Of a stretch of 64,000 nucleotides of DNA, positions 24,960 through 33,562 are shown piece after piece. This DNA is from G038396625 sp038396625 (GTDB taxonomy: Bacteria; Bacillota; Clostridia; Peptostreptococcales; Thermotaleaceae), in contig CP121688.1 of the NCBI GenBank assembly GCA_038396625.1, positions 3,100,001 to 3,164,000 on the forward strand. Direction: 5' to 3'. Position 1 is the stretch's first letter. Every line of letters begins with the position of its first letter. The notes beneath the pieces were generated by a model, which saw only the letters and a program-made list of their open reading frames with translations, was not told the DNA's origin and searched no databases. A program made the position numbers and the translations under genes.

Positions 24960-25544
24960 TTAATAAGCTTCTACAAAAACTTCAAAGTGCCCTTGAGGAT
25001 GAGCACATGCGGGACATAATTCAACTGCCTTTTGTCCCTCATGAATATAGCCACAATTATTGCATTTCCATTTTATTACTGTATCCTTTTTGAATACTGT
25101 ATCGTTTTCAATATTGCTTAATAATTTTCTATATCTTGCTTCATGATGCTTTTCCACCTCTGCAATTTTTCTAAAAACTACCGCAATCTCTGGAAAACCT
25201 TCTTTATCTGCAATATCTGCAAATTCAGGATAAAGATCTGTCCACTCTTCATTCTCCCCATTGGCTGCTGCTAATAAATTAAATTTTGTATCTCCTAGGG
25301 CAACTGGATAGGACGCATTGATTTCTACCATTTCCCCATTTAGACTCTCTTTTAAAAATTTAAAGAATCTTTTTGCATGTTCTTTTTCATTGTCTGCTGT
25401 CTCTAAGAAAAGATTGGCAATTTGTACATATCCTTCTTTTTTTGCTACAGAGGCATAGTACGTATACCTATTTCTTGCTTGAGATTCTCCTGCAAAAGCT
25501 TTCATTAAATTTTCAGCAGTTTTTGTCCCCTTTAAAGATTTCAT
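24960..25544 (-). CDS. rbr: Rubrerythrin
   Basis: A diiron peroxidase that protects anaerobes from hydrogen peroxide. Its 194 residues comprise a four-helix diiron domain with E20 and the EKEH and EVEKHHEARY metal-ligand motifs, then a C-terminal rubredoxin-like domain with CNNCGYIH and CPACAHPQ (about 160-185) that feeds electrons. The length and both metal sites are complete. The start follows GGGGGAG. It has its own terminator. Tail fragments of a second rubrerythrin persist at 14929 and 22855. Confidence 0.95.
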   Translation of the reverse strand: MKSLKGTKTAENLMKAFAGESQARNRYTYYASVAKKEGYVQIANLFLETADNEKEHAKRFFKFLKESLNGEMVEINASYPVALGDTKFNLLAAANGENEEWTDLYPEFADIADKEGFPEIAVVFRKIAEVEKHHEARYRKLLSNIENDTVFKKDTVIKWKCNNCGYIHEGQKAVELCPACAHPQGHFEVFVEAY

Positions 25545-25684
25545 TTTATCTCCCCCTGTTTATTATATAATTTAAAGCATTGCGCTTTCATTAATAGAAT
25601 TGCTTTATTTGGATATTTGCGTAAGATCTTTTACGTACAACTCTTTCTATCCAATCCATATTCTATTTACCCTTTTTTATTTTA

Positions 25685-26770
25685 TTAAAACAATTGTTTT
25701 TTACTGAGTGAATTTTTCATTGCCTTGCCTTCATAAAACTCTCCCTCATAAGTCATATTGCCTTGAATATCGAAACTTGTGCCCTGTCCGTGCCTTCTTC
25801 CATCTCTCCAATAACCTCTATATTTTAAATAACCATCTTTATCATATTCTAGTCCATACCCCTCATATAAATCATTCTTAAAATTGCCTTTATAAATCAC
25901 ACAATTTTCTCCTTCATCAGGATTGTATGCTATACCAAATCCATGTCTTCTTCCATTTTTGATATCTACTTCACCCTCATATACTTTTCTATCCATTGCA
26001 TCCCTATAAACTATATACTCTCTCTCACATTCATCGCCAACCTTTTGTAAAGGCTTTTCAAAGGCCATATATTTTAAATCAGGAAATACTTTTTCTGCTT
26101 TGCGAATCGCTTCTTTGGCTTTATCAAAAATGTGTAATGTGTTGTAAACAAAAATCAAATTTTCATATAAATGTTTGATCATTTTATCTTTTTTCATTGC
26201 ATCATCAATTTCTATGGCTTTTTCATAGTATGCCAATGCTTCTTTATATAGACCATTTGTCAAATATTTATCTCCCATAAAAATATTGTGTCCTTTAGAG
26301 CTTTTATTTCCCTTTTCGTCATAATAACAATCCATTTTTTCTAATAATGCGGATAAATTATATTGAATATATTCGTCTTTGGGATTAATCTCTAGGCCCT
26401 CTTTATATGCTTCTAAAGCTTTTACTTGATTTCCCAATCTATTCCAAAGTATGCCTAAGTTTAAAAAAGCGTCTGAACGACCTGGTTGAAGCTTTGCTTG
26501 TTTTCTAAAGCATGATTCCATTTTAAAAGGGTCATCTTCATAGAAAAAAGCAAATGCTATTTTTTCCCAAAAATACATTTTTTTCTGTTGAAAAAGATGC
26601 CTTGCTGATAGCATCACTTCCAATAGATTTTTATATACCTCATCTAAAATTCTCATTCGTATTTTTTTATCTAAATCTTTGTTCTCATAATCAACGAACA
26701 ATTTCTCTGCTTTTTCTAATTTTTCTCTTGCCTTATCATCTGTTTTAAAGCAAGTATTTATGTCTGACAT
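25685..26770 (-). CDS. TPR and MORN repeat protein
   Basis: A 361-residue cytosolic protein. An N-terminal helical region with TPR repeats includes RSDAFLNLGILWNRLGNQVK, then ALEAYKEGLEINPKDE, and a second block ALAYYEKAIEIDD. The C-terminus has at least three MORN repeats (YEGEVDIKNGRRHGFG, YKGNFKNDLYEGYG, YRGYWRDGRRHGQG, about residues 265-340). TPRs bind proteins, and MORN repeats are associated with membranes or lipids. Function unknown. The start at ATG 26770 is set by GGAGGG 8 bases upstream. Confidence 0.85.
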   Translation of the reverse strand: MSDINTCFKTDDKAREKLEKAEKLFVDYENKDLDKKIRMRILDEVYKNLLEVMLSARHLFQQKKMYFWEKIAFAFFYEDDPFKMESCFRKQAKLQPGRSDAFLNLGILWNRLGNQVKALEAYKEGLEINPKDEYIQYNLSALLEKMDCYYDEKGNKSSKGHNIFMGDKYLTNGLYKEALAYYEKAIEIDDAMKKDKMIKHLYENLIFVYNTLHIFDKAKEAIRKAEKVFPDLKYMAFEKPLQKVGDECEREYIVYRDAMDRKVYEGEVDIKNGRRHGFGIAYNPDEGENCVIYKGNFKNDLYEGYGLEYDKDGYLKYRGYWRDGRRHGQGTSFDIQGNMTYEGEFYEGKAMKNSLSKKQLF

Positions 26771-26870
26771 CACGTATCCCTCCTCTATATTATACATATA
26801 AATAGTATCTTAGTGGCTACGTTACGATGATTTGCATTATAAACAGTAGTAATATCCAATATTTACTATT

Positions 26871-26900
26871 ATTATACCATATACATTTGGCATATGCCAA
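26871..26900 (-). promoter_or_regulatory. Promoter of the TPR-MORN gene overlapped by a palindrome
   Basis: TTGGCA (26895-26900), 18 bases, TATAAT (26871-26876) on the minus strand. The -35 lies inside the perfect 14-bp palindrome TTGGCATATGCCAA (26887-26900), a likely repressor site resembling the -35 region of the DUF5320 promoter. Confidence 0.6.
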
Positions 26901-26951
26901 CAATCGTATCTTGCACAATATTTTAGAGGAAAATTACCTTTCGTTCATATG

Positions 26952-26995
26952 AATACAAGAAGACCTTTGAATAACTCAAAGATCTTCTTATATTC
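26952..26995 (-). terminator. Hairpin after the symporter operon
   Basis: Long imperfect inverted repeat (AAGAAGACCTTTGA and TCAAAGATCTTCTT arms) directly downstream of the 173-residue gene on the minus strand. The T-run is short. Confidence 0.6.
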
Positions 26996-27005
26996 CTTCA
27001 TTATT

Positions 27006-27527
27006 TTATTTCTTGTTTACGTTTTGTATCATTGTATCTAAAGGAGTAAACTGCCCAGTTACTGCATCAAACATCAAAAAGAAATCTTCTTGGGTATCAT
27101 TCTTACAATGGACGATATAAAATGGCCGATAGATGATTTCATCTTCGATGTTGGTAACAGTAGGAATTTTTAACACTTTTACTTTCTGCATTACTACCAT
27201 ACCAATGAATAATGCAGCTCTTTTTCTGGCATCTTCCTCAGAAATTTTACTGGGCATGACAAAACAATCTTCTACTTCAATGTCTTCCAGATTACCGTGA
27301 CTTTTAGCAAGCGATTCCCGTCCAGTAACCATATCAACAGTACATACCACGTGGCCATTAAATCTCTTCGCATTAGCAAACTTGCTGGTTTTTATTATGA
27401 ATATTATTTTTAAATATGGATAATATAACATTTTGGTTTTTAGAATAGAGAATTTATTGCTTCGTTTTAATAATATTTCTTTAGCATCTTCCATCGTATA
27501 TCCTATTTTTATCGTTTTTATTTTCAT
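27006..27527 (-). CDS. Hypothetical protein of the symporter operon
   Basis: A 173-residue soluble protein with no family I recognise. It is basic at the N-terminus (KIKTIKIGYTMEDAKEILLK), has a beta-rich middle (HVVCTVDMVTGRES) and ends with a segment resembling the first part repeated (IYRPFYIVHCKNDTQEDFFL, MFDAVTGQFTPLD). The two xFDAVTG/xVDMVTG segments suggest an internal duplication of a small beta domain, vaguely PepSY-like. It starts 47 bases after the symporter gene, behind AAAGGATG, so it is likely co-transcribed. Confidence 0.65.
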   Translation of the reverse strand: MKIKTIKIGYTMEDAKEILLKRSNKFSILKTKMLYYPYLKIIFIIKTSKFANAKRFNGHVVCTVDMVTGRESLAKSHGNLEDIEVEDCFVMPSKISEEDARKRAALFIGMVVMQKVKVLKIPTVTNIEDEIIYRPFYIVHCKNDTQEDFFLMFDAVTGQFTPLDTMIQNVNKK

Positions 27528-27574
27528 AATCCATCCTTTATTTAAGATTTTTGTAAAATAATTATATATTCTAC

Positions 27575-29161
27575 CTACATATTTTCATTTGTTAAAACAA
27601 AACCACATGCATTTAGATAGTTACTTTTCATAATGAATTGGGATACTGCACTGGTTTCAGGTGCTAATTCTTTAAAGTTAGCGGATGCAATACCTGCTGG
27701 AATTTTCGTTTTACAAGCAACTCTATCTAAAATTTCTTCCATTTCAGGAGAAGTTTTCTTTCCAAAATTTGAAAATATTAGCATTGAAATAATTGAAACA
27801 ATTAATCCTGCAAAGAATGGATGCATTGCCGTGGCAGATTCTAATCCTCCTATCGTCCAAACAAAGTTCGTTACACCACCGCTAATCATGGAAGCAATAC
27901 AACCGGTTGCATTGGCTTTTTTGTACCATACTGCGCAAACATAGGGTACTACAAAGGAACAGCCTAAAACACCAAATGAAAAGATAATGATATCAAATAC
28001 ACCTGGCGGTTGTACTAATGAAATGATTACGCTAACAATCCCTACACCTATTACCATCAGCCTCGATGCTACTAATAGTTCTTTGTCCGTTGCATGAGGT
28101 TTAAAGAATCTTTGGTAAATATCTCTAGACAGAATCGTACCTGTAATCATTAATTGAGCATCTGCTGTACTCATAATTGCTGACATAATTGCAATCAAAA
28201 CAATCGCTGCAACCACACCTGGAAATAGCATACGAGACAGTTCAGGAATGACCATTTCTGGGTCTGGTATATTAGGAAGTAAAATAATACCGATTAATCC
28301 TAATATGTAAGGAGTAAAAATGAATAATTGGTTCCAAATTGTTGCATACAATACCGCTGATTTTGCTGTCTTCGTGCTTTCCATTGCCATATGTCGTACT
28401 ACAACGTGCGGCAATCCCATATATCCTACTAGATAAATTAGCACTGCTCCCGCTATAACCCCGTATTGATTTAGATACATATTGCCCTTTCCCCAAACGC
28501 CGATAAAGGTAGGATCAATGGCAGCAAGGGATTGGTTTAATCCAGTTAGACCACCTACTTCAACAAGCGCAAGAATCAAAATTCCTACCATTGCTGAAAC
28601 CATCAAGATTCCTTGAACAAAATCCGTCCAGGCAACAGCCATATAACCTCCTGCAAAAGTATAGAATACGATAACTCCTGCCCCAATGATAATTGCAGGT
28701 GCCAAAGGAATATTCAAAAGACTAGCTAAAGTTTTTCCTGCTGATAAAAATTGTGCAAGAACATAGCCTCCAATAAAAATAATTGAAATAATTGCCGCAT
28801 AAATTCGCACAAAAGCGCTTTCATAGCGTTTCTCTAGATATTCTATTGGCGATAATGCACCTAATATTTGTGATAGCTTTCGCATTCTTTTTGCTAATAC
28901 TGAGATATTTACTAATCCACCTCCTGCATCTCCAACTGCATAAAATAGTGTAAAGTATCCTTCTCTATATGCTTGTGAAGGCCCTCCCATAAACATATAA
29001 GCACTCATTGATGTTGTTTGTAATGTCAAAGCCGTAATAAAAGGACCTATGCTTCTTCCACCAAGGAGATAATCTTCATTAGAGCTGGTCTTTTTACTCC
29101 AATAAATTCCAATACTTAACATCCCTATCATATAAATTGCTAATACAATTTTTTCTGTCAT
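27575..29161 (-). CDS. Sodium:solute symporter (SSF family)
   Basis: A 528-residue secondary transporter with about 13 membrane helices. It carries SSF signatures: YLLGGRSIGPFITALTLQTT, the core FYTFAGGYMAVAWTDFVQGI, and GIILLPNIPDPEMVIPELSR. It uses sodium to import a small solute such as proline, pantothenate, acetate or a related acid; sequence alone does not decide. ATG overlaps the stop of the upstream small protein (ATGA), so the two are translationally coupled. Confidence 0.92.
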   Translation of the reverse strand: MTEKIVLAIYMIGMLSIGIYWSKKTSSNEDYLLGGRSIGPFITALTLQTTSMSAYMFMGGPSQAYREGYFTLFYAVGDAGGGLVNISVLAKRMRKLSQILGALSPIEYLEKRYESAFVRIYAAIISIIFIGGYVLAQFLSAGKTLASLLNIPLAPAIIIGAGVIVFYTFAGGYMAVAWTDFVQGILMVSAMVGILILALVEVGGLTGLNQSLAAIDPTFIGVWGKGNMYLNQYGVIAGAVLIYLVGYMGLPHVVVRHMAMESTKTAKSAVLYATIWNQLFIFTPYILGLIGIILLPNIPDPEMVIPELSRMLFPGVVAAIVLIAIMSAIMSTADAQLMITGTILSRDIYQRFFKPHATDKELLVASRLMVIGVGIVSVIISLVQPPGVFDIIIFSFGVLGCSFVVPYVCAVWYKKANATGCIASMISGGVTNFVWTIGGLESATAMHPFFAGLIVSIISMLIFSNFGKKTSPEMEEILDRVACKTKIPAGIASANFKELAPETSAVSQFIMKSNYLNACGFVLTNENM

Positions 29162-29349
29162 TTTATAACACCTCCCCCTGGTACTTCTTTTCCTAGTTCT
29201 TTCATATATGCAACATATGCTTTTTCAAATGCTTCTTCCTTTTTGTCATTCTTGTCCATTATTATGTAAGCGATAATAGCACCTACAGTAAATGTAATCG
29301 GCCAACTAAGAAAAACGAAAAATGAAATTGCAGGCATCCCAAAGATCAT
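29158..29349 (-). CDS. Symporter small accessory protein
   Basis: A 63-residue protein with one or two hydrophobic segments (MPAISFFVFLSWPITFTVGA, then IIAYIIMD) and a charged C-terminal helix (KKEEAFEKAYVAYMKELGK). Short proteins of this type are encoded just upstream of clostridial SSF transporters and are thought to be subunits or assembly factors. Strong GAGGAGGGG upstream; 4-base overlap with the transporter gene. Confidence 0.78.
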   Translation of the reverse strand: MIFGMPAISFFVFLSWPITFTVGAIIAYIIMDKNDKKEEAFEKAYVAYMKELGKEVPGGGVIK

Positions 29350-29582
29350 ATTTTACCACCCCTCCTCTATGAATTTTTCATTAGAACTATAGAAAATACA
29401 GTTGTTTCTATCTGATGACACAGATAGAATACTATATTTTCGATTTTTCACCTCCTTTTATCGTGAATTTCTATATGAAAATATATGTTTATTTTAATCT
29501 TAATATTCTTTATTTTTTAACTATTGATTTTTATATGTAAAATTATACTATTTATGACTAACTATCGATAGGAAATACATAT

Positions 29583-29605
29583 AAAAAACATCCTGTACAT
29601 TAGAG
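29583..29605 (-). terminator. Distal arm of the uppP terminator, separated by the IS
   Basis: These 23 bases (starting AAAAAACATCCTGTACATTA) are the exact complement of 31138-31160. Together they formed one long hairpin downstream of uppP with a loop of a few A/G residues; the 1.5-kb insertion sequence now lies in that loop. Confidence 0.8.
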
Positions 29606-29663
29606 AAAATGAACCGACCCCCAAAAGTTAGACCTAAATCTAACAATTGGAGGCCGGTTTTTT

Positions 29664-30233
29664 ATGGCGAAATATGATTATGAATTCAAGAAAAAGATCG
29701 TAAATGCATACATGAATGGTGAAGGTGGAAAACAGTTTTTAGCAAATAAGTATGGTGTAAAATCTCCTAGAGATGTTATGAAATGGGTAAATGCTTTTAA
29801 ATCGTTTAGTGAAGAAGGATTGATACGTTCTAGAAAAAATGAAACATATACTTTCGAATTCAAACTTCATGTGGTAGAGTTATATTTATCAACAGAGGTC
29901 TCTTATCAGGAGTTGGCTCTATCTGTTGGCATGAATAATCCACCATTAATTACTAAGTGAGTAAATGATTTTAGAATTGCTGGTCCTGATGCTTTACGAC
30001 CAAAACGAAAGGGGCGGCGTTCCAAAGTGTCTAAGCCAAAGGAAAGCAAATCTACAAATACTGAAATTGTTAGCAAAAACTCAAAGTATTTAAAACAACT
30101 TGAAGAAGAAAATCTTAAATTAAGAATAGAAAATGCCTATTTAAAAGAATTGAGGAGGCTGCGTTTAGAGGGGGAAGCTCTTCTGAAAAAACAGCGAGAA
30201 TCATCCACAGCCTCCGAGGAGACTTCAAACTAA
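29664..30233 (+). pseudogene. IS3-family transposase orfA with internal stop
   Basis: The N-terminus (MAKYDYEFKKKIVNAYMNGE) has the first helix-turn-helix and a second one near LYLSTEVSYQELALSVGMNN. TGA at 29958-29960 stands where a Trp codon is expected (NPPLITK, stop, VNDFRIAG). The frame then continues without interruption to 30233, with a leucine-zipper-like segment (KYLKQLEEENLKLRIENAYL). A single substitution therefore broke the gene. Confidence 0.88.
30186..30191 (+). promoter_or_regulatory. A6 slippage site between orfA and orfB
   Basis: Six consecutive A within GAAAAAAC (zero frame AAA AAA CAG). A -1 shift here joins orfA to the orfB frame (EKTARIIHSLRGDFKLKD), as in the programmed frameshift of IS3-family elements. 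Confidence 0.6.
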
Positions 30234-31050
30234 AAGATGTTCTCGCATTCACTGGTTTTCCCAAACCAACATATATGTACTGGCAAAAACGCTTTGATAG
30301 AGAAAATCCAAATAAAGATCTTGAGCAAAGAATCATTGAAATTAGAAAAGAAAATAAAGATTTCGGCTATCGTCGGATTTATGGAGAATTAAGAAAACAA
30401 GGACTCATTGTAAACAAGAAACGTGTTCAGCGAATTGTTCAGAAGCTTGGTCTTCAAGTTACTTCATTTACCCGAAAAAGCCGTAAATACAGTTCTTATA
30501 AAGGTAAGGTGGGTAAGGTTGCTCCTAATAGAATTCACAGGAGGTTTGAAACACATATTCCACATCAAAAGATTACAACAGACACCACTGAATTTAAGTA
30601 CTATGATATAGATGAGAAAGGACGAATGATCATCAAGAAACTCTATTTGGATCTATTTATGGATATGTGCAATAGAGAAATAATTAGTTATGGTATTTCT
30701 AGGCCACCATCTGCTGAGAATGTAATGAATGCTTTAAACGAAGCCATAAAATTACAAGCGATTGTAAATACAGGCGTACATTTCACTCAGATCAAGGATG
30801 GGCTTACCAGATGAAAGCTTATAGTTATAAGCTGAAAGAAAATAAAATCTTCCAAAGTATGTCCAGCAAAGGAAACTGCCATGATAATTCAGTAATGGAA
30901 AATTTCTTTGGAATCATGAAACAAGAGATGTATTATGGTGAGGTTTATTATAGCTATGAGGAACTGAAAGAGACAATAGAGAAATATATAAAGTATTATA
31001 ACGAGAAACGAATTAAGGAGAAACTAGGATGGATGAGTCCTGTAGAATAG
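30190..31050 (+). pseudogene. IS3-family transposase orfB (DDE integrase) with frameshift
   Basis: The first part (ARIIHSLRGDFKLKDVLAFT through TDTTEFKYYD) carries the HTH_21 region (NKDFGYRRIYGELRKQG) and the first catalytic Asp. Near 30775-30785 the frame changes: the expected TFHSDQGWAYQ, with the second Asp, is found only in the neighbouring frame, which continues with GNCHDNSVMENFFGIMKQE (catalytic Glu) to the stop at 31050. A one-base indel inactivates the gene. Confidence 0.88.
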
Positions 31051-31077
31051 GCTCAGCCTCTTGGCTGCATAAGATAA

Positions 31078-31107
31078 TTGCGTAGCAGTTAAAAACTACT
31101 ACGCAAT
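31078..31107. terminator. Hairpin at the right end of the IS
   Basis: TTGCGTAG and CTACGCAA arms around an A-rich loop lie inside the element after orfB and before the right inverted repeat; a probable transposase terminator. Confidence 0.5.
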
Positions 31108-31137
31108 TAAGTCTAACTTATTGGGGTCACATCAAGA

Positions 31138-31160
31138 CTCTAATGTACAGGATGTTTTTT
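31138..31160 (-). terminator. Proximal arm of the uppP terminator, separated by the IS
   Basis: Exact complement of 29583-29605, 53 bases beyond the uppP stop. See the IS entry. The displaced arms can still pair only across 1.5 kb. Confidence 0.8.
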
Positions 31161-31212
31161 TATAAGTAACCATCTCAAACAATTTGCTTTTTAGATTATT
31201 GTTCAGTTCATT

Positions 31213-32040
31213 TTATTTGCCTTGTATAAAGAAAAATAAAATCACGATAACTCCTAATACAATTCTGTACCAACCAAATACCTTAAAGTCGTGCTTTTTA
31301 ATATAACCCACTAAAAACTTTATTGCTAGTATAGATACTACAAAAGCAACAATCAATCCTGTTAATAATATGCTGACTTCCCCACTAGTGAATGTCAAAC
31401 CAAACTTTGCAAGCTTTAACAGGCTTGCTCCGAACATAATGGGAATCGCTAAGAAAAAGGTGAATTCTGCTGCAACTGTCCTTGATGTCCCTATTAATAT
31501 TGCACCGAGTATTGTGGCTCCCGAACGAGATGTTCCTGGAATCAATGCTAACACTTGAAATAAGCCTATCATCAATGCATTGCTATAAGTAAGCTTTGAT
31601 AAGTGATTAATTTTAAAGATTTTATTTCTATTCCGATTTTCTATTATGATGAACAAAATCCCATATAGAATTAAAGTAATTGCAACGGTTTGATAGTTAT
31701 AAAACAAAGCATCTATTTTATCATCAAATAGTAAGCCAATGATTGCTGCTGGAACACACGCTACAACAATTTTAATCCATAGCAACATCGTGTCTTTTTT
31801 TATGATTTGCTTTTGTTGTAAAGAAAACGGAAAAATCTTTTTCCAATATAAAAATACAACGGACATAATTGCACCAAGTTGAATAACTACAAAAAACATT
31901 TCTTTAAATGCTTCTGACATATTCAATTGTAAAAATTCATCTACTAAAATCATATGTCCTGTACTGCTAATAGGTAGCCATTCTGTAATTCCCTCAACAA
32001 TACCGAGAATGATGGCTTTGATAATCTCAATCATTTCCAT
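31213..32040 (-). CDS. uppP: Undecaprenyl-diphosphatase (UppP/BacA)
   Basis: Membrane phosphatase that recycles the undecaprenyl-diphosphate carrier for peptidoglycan synthesis; overproduction gives bacitracin resistance. Its 275 residues form about eight helices and contain both family motifs: EGITEWLPISSTGHMIL (15-31) with the catalytic Glu/Ser/His, and PGTSRSGATILGAIL (about 168-182) with the catalytic Arg. The start follows GTAGGAGGG. Its terminator was disrupted by an insertion sequence. Confidence 0.95.
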   Translation of the reverse strand: MEMIEIIKAIILGIVEGITEWLPISSTGHMILVDEFLQLNMSEAFKEMFFVVIQLGAIMSVVFLYWKKIFPFSLQQKQIIKKDTMLLWIKIVVACVPAAIIGLLFDDKIDALFYNYQTVAITLILYGILFIIIENRNRNKIFKINHLSKLTYSNALMIGLFQVLALIPGTSRSGATILGAILIGTSRTVAAEFTFFLAIPIMFGASLLKLAKFGLTFTSGEVSILLTGLIVAFVVSILAIKFLVGYIKKHDFKVFGWYRIVLGVIVILFFFIQGK

Positions 32041-32295
32041 ATATGAATCCCTCCTACTTCATACCCTGACTTTTAAAATTCAACAAGCTCGCTACAAAAT
32101 CAATATCCCCTATAATCAATACGCGCAAATATAACAGCGCAACAAAAGGCGTAAGGGTCCAATATAATAGCGTCACCCCTAACAAAATACGACTATTGAA
32201 CTTTCAAGTACAGTTATTCTGAAATCTTCCACCCCACCAATTATACCTAAAATCATAGATAAAGTCCAAGTAATTCATATGAATCCATAGTTCAA

Positions 32296-33447
32296 TTATT
32301 CTATGAACTTGGCAATATCATATTTAAAATTTTCAAAGTAGAAATCTTTTCCTAGAAAAACCTTTAAGCAAGCTTCTACAACATCCTCATCATAGTAAAT
32401 TCCTTTATTTTTCTCAATTTCTTCTAATGCAAGGTCAGTACCTAATGCAGGTCTATAGGGCCTATGGGAGGACATGGCTTCTACTACATCCGCTACCGTT
32501 ATAATTTTTGATTCCAGTAAAATGTCCTTATCCTGTAAGCCATAAGGATAACCAGATCCATCAATTTTTTCATGATGCTGGAGAATAATTTTATCAATAG
32601 GCCAGGGAAATTTTACCTTTTTTAATATCTTATAACCAATCTCAGAGTGGCTTTTAATGATATTAAATTCTTCTTTGGTTAATTTTGTGGGTTTTCCTAA
32701 AAAATCAAAGGGGATGTATATTTTTCCTACGTCATGAAGTAGTCCTGCAATGTAAATGCAGTTCCTTTGAGACTTCGACAAACTTAGTTCCTTGGCAATG
32801 CGATATGCTAGATAAGCTACCCTCTCTTGATGCTGGACAGTATATGGATCTCTAATCTTCATCATTTTTAATATAACATCAATACTACTATTTAAACTTT
32901 GGCGCAGAAGCCCTAAATTCTCTTTAAGCTTTTTTTCCATGATTTTACGCTCTTCAATTTCTCTTTTGAGCTTTATATTAACATCCTTAAGCTCCTTTGT
33001 TCTATTCCTTACTTCTTTTTCTATTGCATTATAATTTTTACGTAATAATTCCTCAGAATCCTTTAAATTGGTGATATCTATTCCTACTGATTGAATTTCG
33101 ACAACTTTACCATTTCTATCAAAAAAAGCTTTATCTGTCCATCTATACCATAAGATTTCTCCTTTCGCAGTCAGCACATAATGCTCATAGGTAATTATAG
33201 GATTATCTATTCGTAGTGACTCTATTTTATTCATCATAAATTCACCATCTTTTTGTGACATTAATGTCAAAAACTTCGTTCCTATTAGTTCTTCTGCGGT
33301 TTTGCCTAGATAATTACAATAAGCTTTATTTACAAAGGTCAAAGTTGTATCTGGGAGGAACCTGCAAATTAACTCAGACATGCTCTCCATGACGATACGA
33401 TATGGAGTTTCATCAACTTTATTGACAAATTCTTCATTTGATTTCAT
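32296..33447 (-). CDS. PAS - HD-GYP cyclic-di-GMP phosphodiesterase
   Basis: A 383-residue cytosolic protein. A PAS domain (about 15-130, with FVNKAYCNYLGKTAEELIGT and PAC-like VEIQSVGIDITNLK) is followed by a coiled coil (about 130-190) and an HD-GYP domain with HD at 238-239 (AGLLHDVGKIYIP), HSEIGYKIL, and HHEKIDGSGYP (291-301). HD-GYP domains hydrolyse c-di-GMP. A c-di-GMP-I riboswitch plus terminator lies directly upstream, so the product level is set by its own substrate. Confidence 0.92.
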   Translation of the reverse strand: MKSNEEFVNKVDETPYRIVMESMSELICRFLPDTTLTFVNKAYCNYLGKTAEELIGTKFLTLMSQKDGEFMMNKIESLRIDNPIITYEHYVLTAKGEILWYRWTDKAFFDRNGKVVEIQSVGIDITNLKDSEELLRKNYNAIEKEVRNRTKELKDVNIKLKREIEERKIMEKKLKENLGLLRQSLNSSIDVILKMMKIRDPYTVQHQERVAYLAYRIAKELSLSKSQRNCIYIAGLLHDVGKIYIPFDFLGKPTKLTKEEFNIIKSHSEIGYKILKKVKFPWPIDKIILQHHEKIDGSGYPYGLQDKDILLESKIITVADVVEAMSSHRPYRPALGTDLALEEIEKNKGIYYDEDVVEACLKVFLGKDFYFENFKYDIAKFIE

Positions 33448-33490
33448 CCATTACACCTGCCTAATTTATCTTTCTTTTTTGTTTTTCTAC

Positions 33491-33529
33491 AAAACAAACG
33501 AGGCAACTATCCTTTGAATAGTTGCCTCG
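33491..33529 (-). terminator. Riboswitch expression-platform terminator
   Basis: A 12-bp perfect stem (33499-33510 and 33518-33529) followed by a T-rich run on the minus strand, 44 bases before the HD-GYP ATG. Its 5' arm (CGAGGCAACT on RNA) can also pair with the 3' end of the aptamer (AGGTTGCC), giving an antiterminator alternative. Confidence 0.85.
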
Positions 33530-33562
33530 AATTTCATCTACATGGCTATTAGATAAATCTTA

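Larger units (their letters stand above)
29610..31134 (+). mobile_element. IS3-family (IS150-like) insertion sequence, 1525 bp, inactive
   Basis: The ends are imperfect inverted repeats: left TGAACCGACCCCCAAAAGTT, right (complement) TGATGTGACCCCAATAAGTT, each followed by AGAC. Inside are an orfA with HTH and leucine-zipper regions and an orfB with the DDE integrase domain, linked by a run of six A at 30186-30191. orfA carries an in-frame stop and orfB a frameshift, so no functional transposase is made. The flanks AAA (29607-29609) and AGA (31135-31137) are compatible with a 3-bp target duplication that has since mutated. Confidence 0.92.

Noticed and set aside
28272..28496. Minus-strand 74-codon frame inside the symporter gene
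   Set aside because: Out-of-frame shadow of the SSF symporter; composition matches an alternative reading of membrane-protein codons.
29350..29609. Hairpins upstream of the symporter small subunit as a riboswitch
   Set aside because: One 8-bp stem (TCTATCTG/CAGATAGA) is visible but there is no terminator or sequestering arm and no known motif.
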